NCBI GenBank assembly: GCA_032251145.1
Contig: JAVVER010000012.1
Location: 1 to 45,561, forward strand
Origin: BRH-c54 sp032251145
GTDB taxonomy: Bacteria; Bacteroidota; Bacteroidia; Flavobacteriales_E; Vicingaceae
Length of the DNA stretch: 45,561 bases
Reading direction: 5' to 3'
The notes below the pieces were generated by a model. That model saw only the letters and a program-made list of their open reading frames with translations, did not search any database and was not told where the DNA came from. Positions 39,969 through 45,561 of the stretch are shown here, in pieces; position 1 is the stretch's first letter; the number at the start of each line of letters is the position of its first letter. Position numbers and translations under genes: made by a program.

Positions 39969-42299
39969 TTAAAATGGATACCCAATACCTAAATTTAAGT
40001 TGGGTGTTCTCCATTGTAATTTAAATTCTTGCGGCTTTTCTGATGAAGGATCTTTCAGTTTTGCAGCTAAATCAAATCGGAATAAAAAAAAGTTAAAATC
40101 GAGTCGCAATCCTATTCCAGTTCCTACTGCTAAATCTTGCCAAAACCTATCTAATTTAATTTCAGCATTTGGTCGTTGTGTATCTGGTCTAGTTATCCAT
40201 ATATTTCCAGCATCAACAAAAATAGCTCCTTCAAATAGTTTAGTAATATCAAATCTATATTCTAAATTACCCTCAATTTTAATTTCTCCTAATTGGTTTA
40301 CAAATTGAGAAGAAATAAGTGAATCTGGTAATGAACCAGGTCCTAATGTTCTTGCTTGCCAAGCTCTAATTCCGTTTGCTCCACCTCCAAAATAACTCTT
40401 TTCAAAAGGTAATACTTCTAGGTTTCCATAGGGCTTCCCTATTCCAAAAGCAATTCTGCTAACTAAGTTTCCACTTGGCGATTGATTGTAATAACGGTAA
40501 TCTAAATCTGCTTTAACAAATTGAGCATATTGAATTTCAAAAATTTCAAAACTACCGTTTTCATTTCTTTCGGAGCCTATTAGTTTGTCGTAAAGTGTAT
40601 GTGCATTTCCTGCTCCTTCAATATTAAATCTAAAAAATTGAAAATCTCTAACTTTATTATAAGTATGGTTGGAATAAACTAAGGTATAATTAGTTGAATT
40701 AATAAAATGATCAGTAAAACTATTCACTATAAATGGATTGTTTTCTTCTTCAATTCTATTTTTAAACTCACTATTAAGATTTATTTTAATTAAACTTATG
40801 CTAATAGGATTAAAATAATGTTTAACAAATCTACCTTGATTCCAAAAATACCCAAAAGTAAATTGAGTTAGATTTCTAGTGTACTCTGGTCTGTTTTGAT
40901 AATTTAATAAGTAATTTAAAGATGTTTTTGGATTAATACTTTTTGCAAAATTATAGTTACTTAAAAAAGGTAATAAAAAACGAGGAAATTCTAAATTTAC
41001 TTCAGGTCCAAATTCTATTGTATTAAAAGGTAGTCCTAAAAATTCTACTTGTTCTGAAGATTGATTAATTAATTGCTGGGCTTCTAATCCTCCATTTAAT
41101 CTAAAGGTTAATTTTTCTCCTCCATTAAATAAATTTTTATTTACAAAAACTAGCCCTCCTTTAATACCAAGGTTTCCTCCACTATTTGTTCCCGTTGCTT
41201 CTAATGATAACGATTTTATTTTAAGCGGTGTTAAATAAATATTTACATCCAACTTATTTTTTTTATCGTCATTCTGAATTGTTTCGGCATTATTAAACTG
41301 AATGTTAACTGTTCTAAACAGGCCCAATTCTGTTAAGTATTTATAAGTAAATTGCTGATCTTCTAAGGAATAATCTTCATTAGGTTTAATATTAATGGCA
41401 TGATTTATCATTTTCGGACGATAAATTAACTCATCTTCATGTCCTATAAAAATTTTTTTATAACTTATTGTGTCAAATGTATTAACATTTTTATTCAAAA
41501 AATCTTTACTAATAAAAACGTTAATAGCGTTTATAGAATATCGCTTATGGTCTACTATTTCATTTTCATTAATTTCGTTTTTACTTTTAACCCTTTTATT
41601 AAGCACTTTAATTGTAATTCCTACTTTTCTTTTTTCAATAGTTGTATCAACCAAAAACTCAACATACTCTTTGGTAAAACCAAAATAACCTTCGTTTCTT
41701 ATTACATCTCTTATTCTTTCTCTCTCCTTATCTAAAACATCTAAATCTAAAGGTTTGTCAATTTTAATGTTTGATTTATAATGCTTTAATACTAAATAAT
41801 TATATAAAATAGTATCCTCTACTTCATATTTAATACTATTTACTATATAAGGCTCTCCAGTTTTAATATGGTATTTAACTTTTACTTTCTTATCGCCAAT
41901 ATAGCTTTCTTTATAGGTAACTAAGTTCTCAAAATAACCTTTGTTATTCAAGTATAAGCTAAGTTGATTAGCACTGCGATGAGTTAAGAGAGAATCATAT
42001 AAAACAGGTGCTTCACCAACATTTTTCTTATCAATACTATTTTTCTTATTTGCCAAATTATAAACTCCCAAATGAAATCGAAAAACGCCTAATATTTTTT
42101 TATTATGTTTTTGTTTAATATAATTCTTTAAATCATCCTTATCTATACTGTTGTTATCAATTCTCACACTAGATTTTTGAAGAAATATTTCATTTGGTTT
42201 TAAATGCTTAGTAGGATTACACGCAAAAAAAAAGGTGCTAATAAACAAAGCGAAAATCGCTCTAATAAACTGTTTGTATGTTTTATGATTTAGTATCAA
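39969..42299 (-). CDS. tamL: TamL, BamA/TamA-family outer-membrane lipoprotein
   Basis: A 776-residue Omp85 protein made as a lipoprotein: the signal FALFISTFFFAC has a lipobox with C27, followed by NPTKHLKPNEIFLQKSSVRID, the usual TamL opening. POTRA modules occupy about 35-390 (GYFENLVTYKESYIGDKKVKVKYHI; GYFGFTKEYVEF). The barrel runs from about 395 to the end, with the loop-6 motif in GGANGIRAWQARTLGPGSLPDS and a final strand PNLNLGIGYPF. Bacteroidota TamL replaces TamA, and usually partners TamB, which is not seen within this window. It is divergent from the OmpA-like gene, with 171 bases between. Confidence 0.93.
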   Translation of the reverse strand: MILNHKTYKQFIRAIFALFISTFFFACNPTKHLKPNEIFLQKSSVRIDNNSIDKDDLKNYIKQKHNKKILGVFRFHLGVYNLANKKNSIDKKNVGEAPVLYDSLLTHRSANQLSLYLNNKGYFENLVTYKESYIGDKKVKVKYHIKTGEPYIVNSIKYEVEDTILYNYLVLKHYKSNIKIDKPLDLDVLDKERERIRDVIRNEGYFGFTKEYVEFLVDTTIEKRKVGITIKVLNKRVKSKNEINENEIVDHKRYSINAINVFISKDFLNKNVNTFDTISYKKIFIGHEDELIYRPKMINHAINIKPNEDYSLEDQQFTYKYLTELGLFRTVNIQFNNAETIQNDDKKNKLDVNIYLTPLKIKSLSLEATGTNSGGNLGIKGGLVFVNKNLFNGGEKLTFRLNGGLEAQQLINQSSEQVEFLGLPFNTIEFGPEVNLEFPRFLLPFLSNYNFAKSINPKTSLNYLLNYQNRPEYTRNLTQFTFGYFWNQGRFVKHYFNPISISLIKINLNSEFKNRIEEENNPFIVNSFTDHFINSTNYTLVYSNHTYNKVRDFQFFRFNIEGAGNAHTLYDKLIGSERNENGSFEIFEIQYAQFVKADLDYRYYNQSPSGNLVSRIAFGIGKPYGNLEVLPFEKSYFGGGANGIRAWQARTLGPGSLPDSLISSQFVNQLGEIKIEGNLEYRFDITKLFEGAIFVDAGNIWITRPDTQRPNAEIKLDRFWQDLAVGTGIGLRLDFNFFLFRFDLAAKLKDPSSEKPQEFKLQWRTPNLNLGIGYPF

Positions 42300-42330
42300 A
42301 AAAAAAGTTTTAGTATCTGTTTGAATTGCT

Positions 42331-42338
42331 TATGTTTG
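42331..42338 (+). promoter_or_regulatory. Possible -7 element in the tamL-ompA divergent spacer
   Basis: TATGTTTG matches TAnnTTTG and faces the OmpA-like gene 133 bases downstream. A TTG at the proper -33 distance is not evident, so this is tentative. The rest of the spacer is A/T-rich without further recognisable elements. Confidence 0.3.
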
Positions 42339-42470
42339 CTTTTTTTTTATATTCTGCAAAATAACTATTTATAAAATTATGAAACGACCATGATTAAAAA
42401 TTTTCTCACTTATGAGATTAATTAATATGGAAGCTACATATAACCGATAAAAAATAATAAAATTAAACAT

Positions 42471-44576
42471 ATGAAAATTAAAATAAGCTTACGATTATTA
42501 ACTATTTTGATGTTATTAACTTCTATGTCTGTTTTTGGACAAAATGTAGAAGAAAATTCTCTTTCCAAAAAAGAAGCCAAACAACTATTAGAGCTTGCCG
42601 AGCAAAATTTTGAAGAAAGAAATTATTTGGATGCATTAGATAAATTCTCTCAACTACATGAATACGACTCTAAAGACATTTATTATAAAATGATGACTGG
42701 TATTTGTGCTACTTTCGACCCTAATCAAAAAGAAATATCGGTAAAATTATTAGAAGAAGTTAAGCAAGAAAACCCAGAATATGGAATCATCAATTTTTAC
42801 TTAGGTAAAGCTTACGCTGTTAATTACGATTTTGATAAATCCATTCAACATTTTAACTTTTATTTAGCTACAGCCCCTGCAGATGAAGCTGAACAAGTAA
42901 GAGATGCTAATCAAATGATGAAAAATGCACAGAATGCTAAAGAAATTCTTGCTGATACCATTCATGAAAACATTATAGAAAATGTTGGCTACCCAATAAA
43001 TTCTCAGTACTCAGAATATGTGCCTGTAATTTCTGCTGACGAATCAGTAATGATTTATACGTATAGAGGCATTAAAAGTGTGGGAGCTGATAAAATCCCT
43101 CAATCTATGAGTTCTGAACCGTATTTTGAAGATGTTGTTATTTCCTACAAAAAAAATGGCGAATGGACAGAACCTAAAAGCATTGGGGTAAATATTAATA
43201 CCGAAGGACATGATGCTGCAATAGGTTTATCTGTTGATGGGCAGACCCTATTTATCTACAAAAGTGAAAACAATAATTTAGGAGATATTTATGTAAGTAA
43301 GCTGGAAGGAAATAACTGGACAAGACCTAAAAGACTTGAAGGAGATGTAAATAAAAAAGATAGTTGGGAAGGAAGTGCTAGTTTATCGGCAAATGGTAAA
43401 ATATTATATTTTTCTAGCGATAGAAAAGGTGGTTTTGGAGGTAGAGATATTTACAAAGCAGAATTACAATTAGATGGATCTTGGGGAAATGTGCAAAATT
43501 TAGGTGGAATGATTAATACCATTTACAATGATGATGCACCATTTATTCACCCTGATGGAAAAACACTTTATTTTTCTTCTGAAGGACATACCAGCATAGG
43601 TGGTTACGATATTTTTTCTTCTGTTTTAGATGAATATGGTGCTTTTACTAAACCAAAAAATATGGGCTATCCTATCAATACTATTGATGACAATCGTTAC
43701 TTTGTACTTTCTGCCGATGGTAATACAGGTTACTATTCTGGCGGAGGTGTTGCAAGTATAGGCGAGCAAGACATCTTTAAAATTACCACAGGAAGAATTG
43801 ACAAACCTGTTTTAGCTTTATTATTAGGAAACGTTTATTTTAATGATGTGCCTACTGGGTCTTTTATGAATTTATATAAAAGTACTGATGGCGAATTAGA
43901 AGGAATTTTTAAATCGAATGAAGAAACCGGAAAATACGTTATGGCATTAACACCAGGCAGATACGAAATTGAAGTAGAACTTGAGTCTGGAGAAATTGTT
44001 AGAGATTCTATCCGTTTAGATGAAATTAAAGAATATGTAGAAATTTATAAAGATTTTAGAATTTATAACGATTCTGCATTAATTGCCAGCAATAATAAAG
44101 CTCTTGCTGAAGCACTAGCCGAAGCGTTGAAAAAAGAAAACAAAACCATTGATACACTTTATACCGATGACATTAAAAGTGCTAAAGATCTTACCCCAGG
44201 AAAAACCTTTGTGTTAAACAATATTTTATATGATTTCGATAAAGCCAATTTAAGAGCTGAATCAAAAATTGAATTGGATAAATTAATTGGGTTATTTAAA
44301 GATTATCCTGAATTAAAAGTAGAGATTTCTGCTCATACAGATGCTAGAGGTAGCGATGATTACAACCAACGATTATCTCAAAGAAGAGCCAACAGTGTGG
44401 TAAATTATTTAGTAACTAAAGGCGTTAAAAAAAATCGTTTTGTAGCTGCTGGAAAAGGCGAAACCGAACCTAATGAAGATTGTAGCAAATATACAGAGTG
44501 TGGCGAAACCAGAAATGACGAATGTCCTTGCTATCAGAAAAATAGAAGAACGGAGTTTAAAGTAATCAGCAATTAA
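42471..44576 (+). CDS. PorE-like OmpA family protein (TPR, PD40, OmpA domains)
   Basis: A 701-residue periplasmic or outer-membrane protein. Signal peptide 1-24 (MLLTSMSVFGQ); TPR-like helices about 30-160 (LLELAEQNFEERNYLDALDKFSQLHEYD); a WD40-like PD40 propeller about 175-440 (HPDGKTLYFSSEGHTSIGGYDIFSS and similar blades); a small beta domain about 445-545; OmpA peptidoglycan-binding domain about 585-701 with D624 and R639 (HTDARGSDDYNQRLSQRRA). Near the end, four cysteines (C671, C677, C685, C687) sit in an insertion of the OmpA domain. The TPR-WD40-beta-OmpA order is that of PorE, which links the T9SS to peptidoglycan, and T9SS cargo are present in this window. Many OmpA paralogues share the plan, so the specific role is uncertain. 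Confidence 0.87.
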   Translation: MKIKISLRLLTILMLLTSMSVFGQNVEENSLSKKEAKQLLELAEQNFEERNYLDALDKFSQLHEYDSKDIYYKMMTGICATFDPNQKEISVKLLEEVKQENPEYGIINFYLGKAYAVNYDFDKSIQHFNFYLATAPADEAEQVRDANQMMKNAQNAKEILADTIHENIIENVGYPINSQYSEYVPVISADESVMIYTYRGIKSVGADKIPQSMSSEPYFEDVVISYKKNGEWTEPKSIGVNINTEGHDAAIGLSVDGQTLFIYKSENNNLGDIYVSKLEGNNWTRPKRLEGDVNKKDSWEGSASLSANGKILYFSSDRKGGFGGRDIYKAELQLDGSWGNVQNLGGMINTIYNDDAPFIHPDGKTLYFSSEGHTSIGGYDIFSSVLDEYGAFTKPKNMGYPINTIDDNRYFVLSADGNTGYYSGGGVASIGEQDIFKITTGRIDKPVLALLLGNVYFNDVPTGSFMNLYKSTDGELEGIFKSNEETGKYVMALTPGRYEIEVELESGEIVRDSIRLDEIKEYVEIYKDFRIYNDSALIASNNKALAEALAEALKKENKTIDTLYTDDIKSAKDLTPGKTFVLNNILYDFDKANLRAESKIELDKLIGLFKDYPELKVEISAHTDARGSDDYNQRLSQRRANSVVNYLVTKGVKKNRFVAAGKGETEPNEDCSKYTECGETRNDECPCYQKNRRTEFKVISN

Positions 44577-44582
44577 TATCCC

Positions 44583-45320
44583 TTGGAGTTTACAAACAAC
44601 AGAAAGAAATTTATAAAATCGCTTCAACTAAAAAAAAATCGTGTAGCACATGGTCTTTTTTTAGTTGAAGGTGATAAACTTTTTCAGGAGTTAATTCAAT
44701 CAACTTTTGAAATTGAAGAAGTTTATGCTACCAAGACTTGGTTAACAAGTAACCAAGACTTTATCTCCAATAAACCTTATGCTGTAGTTAGCGAAAAAGA
44801 GTTAGCAAGTATTTCTTCTTTTAAAACTCCGCAGGAAGTAATTGCTCTAGTAAAACAAGAAAAATCTAGACTCTCAACCAATTACCAGCAACCCATTGTT
44901 GCTTTGGATAACATACAAGATCCTGGTAATTTAGGTACTATTATAAGAACAATGGATTGGTTTGGCTTTGAAAATTTAGTCTGCTCCCCTACTTGTGTTG
45001 AACTTTATAATCCAAAAGTCGTTCAAGCTTCTATGGGTTCAATTTTTAGAATTAATACAAGCTATCAGGAACTATCCCCCTTTTTATCCCACCACCAACA
45101 ATTTAGCATTTATGGAGCTGTATTAGATGGAAAAAACTGCTTTAAAAACAAACTTCAAAAAAAAAATACTATTTTATTAATGGGAAATGAATCTAACGGA
45201 ATTAGTAAAGACCTCTACCCTTTTATTTCTCACAAAATTACCATTCCAAAATTTGGAAGAGCTGAATCACTAAATGTAGCCATTGCCACTAGTATTTTTT
45301 GTGCTGAATTTGTAAAGTAA
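44583..45320 (+). CDS. TrmH/SpoU-family RNA 2'-O-methyltransferase
   Basis: A 245-residue trefoil-knot (SPOUT) enzyme that methylates ribose of tRNA or rRNA with S-adenosylmethionine. Motif 1 NIQDPGNLGTIIRT (110-123), motif 2 LMGNESNGIS (199-208) and motif 3 IPKFGRAESLNVAIA (221-235) are complete. The amino part (LQLKKNRVAHGLFLVEGDKL) is the usual RNA-binding domain. The start is TTG, six bases after the OmpA stop and in the same frame; no ATG occurs before the catalytic domain, so the TTG is well supported. RlmB-like and TrmH-like members cannot be told apart here. Confidence 0.94.
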   Translation: MEFTNNRKKFIKSLQLKKNRVAHGLFLVEGDKLFQELIQSTFEIEEVYATKTWLTSNQDFISNKPYAVVSEKELASISSFKTPQEVIALVKQEKSRLSTNYQQPIVALDNIQDPGNLGTIIRTMDWFGFENLVCSPTCVELYNPKVVQASMGSIFRINTSYQELSPFLSHHQQFSIYGAVLDGKNCFKNKLQKKNTILLMGNESNGISKDLYPFISHKITIPKFGRAESLNVAIATSIFCAEFVK

Positions 45321-45423
45321 AAAAAAGTTAAAATCGATCTAATATTTTTACAATCTTATTCACTACTGAACAGAATCTAGAAGAATATCTTAACTAGTCG
45401 AACCTTAAAAAATCAATTTTAGG

Positions 45424-45561
45424 CTAAAGGTTTAAAAAATAGATTTTCGAAAATATAAAAAAGATCTTAAAAAATAAACAAAAAGAAGATTTGTATTTAT
45501 TCATCCTTCTTTTGAAGTTAAAACCAGCAGCAGCAAGCATAATATTAATACTATCGCCCAC
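45424..45561 (-). mobile_element. C-terminal end of an IS transposase (partial, cut by window edge)
   Basis: The reverse frame is open from the window edge to a TAG at 45426-45424 and reads VGDSINIMLAAAGFNFKRRM then NKYKSSFCLFFKIFF. The phrase GDSIN.MLAAAGFNFKR is the usual carboxyl end of DDE transposases of the IS5/IS1182 type in Bacteroidota, where it follows the catalytic glutamate. Only 45 residues are inside the window, so family and integrity are uncertain. The terminal inverted repeat of this element should lie between 45321 and 45423; I could not define it from one end. Confidence 0.75.

Noticed and set aside
39754..40014. Frame spanning the tamL-lipoprotein spacer
   Set aside because: It overlaps the ends of two well-supported genes in another frame and has no recognisable content.
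1..45561. tRNA or rRNA genes, prophage structural genes, replication origin
   Set aside because: I looked for cloverleaf ends, rRNA cores, phage modules and DnaA-box clusters and saw none; the tail-like protein belongs to the RHS operon rather than to a phage.

Overview
The window is low-GC, gene-dense chromosomal DNA from a member of the Bacteroidota, most probably a Flavobacteriales-type organism. The evidence is four proteins with type IX secretion (T9SS) C-terminal sorting domains, a TamL-type Omp85 lipoprotein, a Bacteroidota-type LptD, a YtxJ bacillithiol-linked protein, RHS/SpvB proteins, and promoters of the Bacteroidota TTTG / TAnnTTTG type. Genus cannot be read from the sequence. 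Both window edges cut a gene: ispE at the left and an insertion-sequence transposase at the right.

Layout. 1-3.7 kb holds housekeeping and redox genes: partial ispE, lipA, a secreted hypothetical, OsmC, YtxJ, a 42-residue lipoprotein and ung. 3.8-12.3 kb is one leftward accessory operon: a secreted tail-like coiled-coil protein, a 2120-residue SpvB/FG-GAP/RHS protein with a glycine-zipper segment and a JAB-like HTH...D tip, a candidate immunity lipoprotein that starts (TTG) inside the RHS stop region, and a small T9SS cargo carrying one YD motif. 12.5-18.6 kb has rightward genes: an Omp85 protein, a 2OG-Fe(II) oxygenase, an ABM monooxygenase-like protein, an MsbA-like ABC exporter, a VOC protein and a crotonase. 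18.6-23.7 kb runs leftward: a conserved hypothetical, a split CCG/HdrC-like iron-sulfur membrane module, an MCE (MlaD) protein and a cell-wall amidase, with lptD divergent at 23.9 kb.

26.4-32.6 kb is a vitamin B12 uptake operon. A well-formed Bacteroidota promoter leads into a cobalamin riboswitch, followed by a DUF4465-like T9SS surface protein, a Dph6-like PP-loop ATPase, a second T9SS surface protein, a BtuB-like TonB-dependent receptor and a YncE/BtuG-like propeller lipoprotein. 32.8-37.1 kb encodes a large T9SS-exported subtilase with near-identical 213-bp repeats, closed by a strong terminator. 37.2-45.3 kb is envelope biogenesis: an outer-membrane hypothetical with a LolD-like ATPase, a lipoprotein, TamL, a PorE/OmpA-like protein and a TrmH/SpoU methyltransferase. 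The last 140 bases are the end of a transposase.

The most interesting parts are the B12 operon, where candidate surface cobamide-capture proteins appear to be T9SS cargo as well as lipoproteins, and the four-gene RHS locus with a YD-motif/T9SS adaptor-like protein. Intergenic spacers between 17 and 30 kb also share GAA-loop palindromes and short-word tandem repeats. All family calls are from reading the translated sequence; no database search was run.
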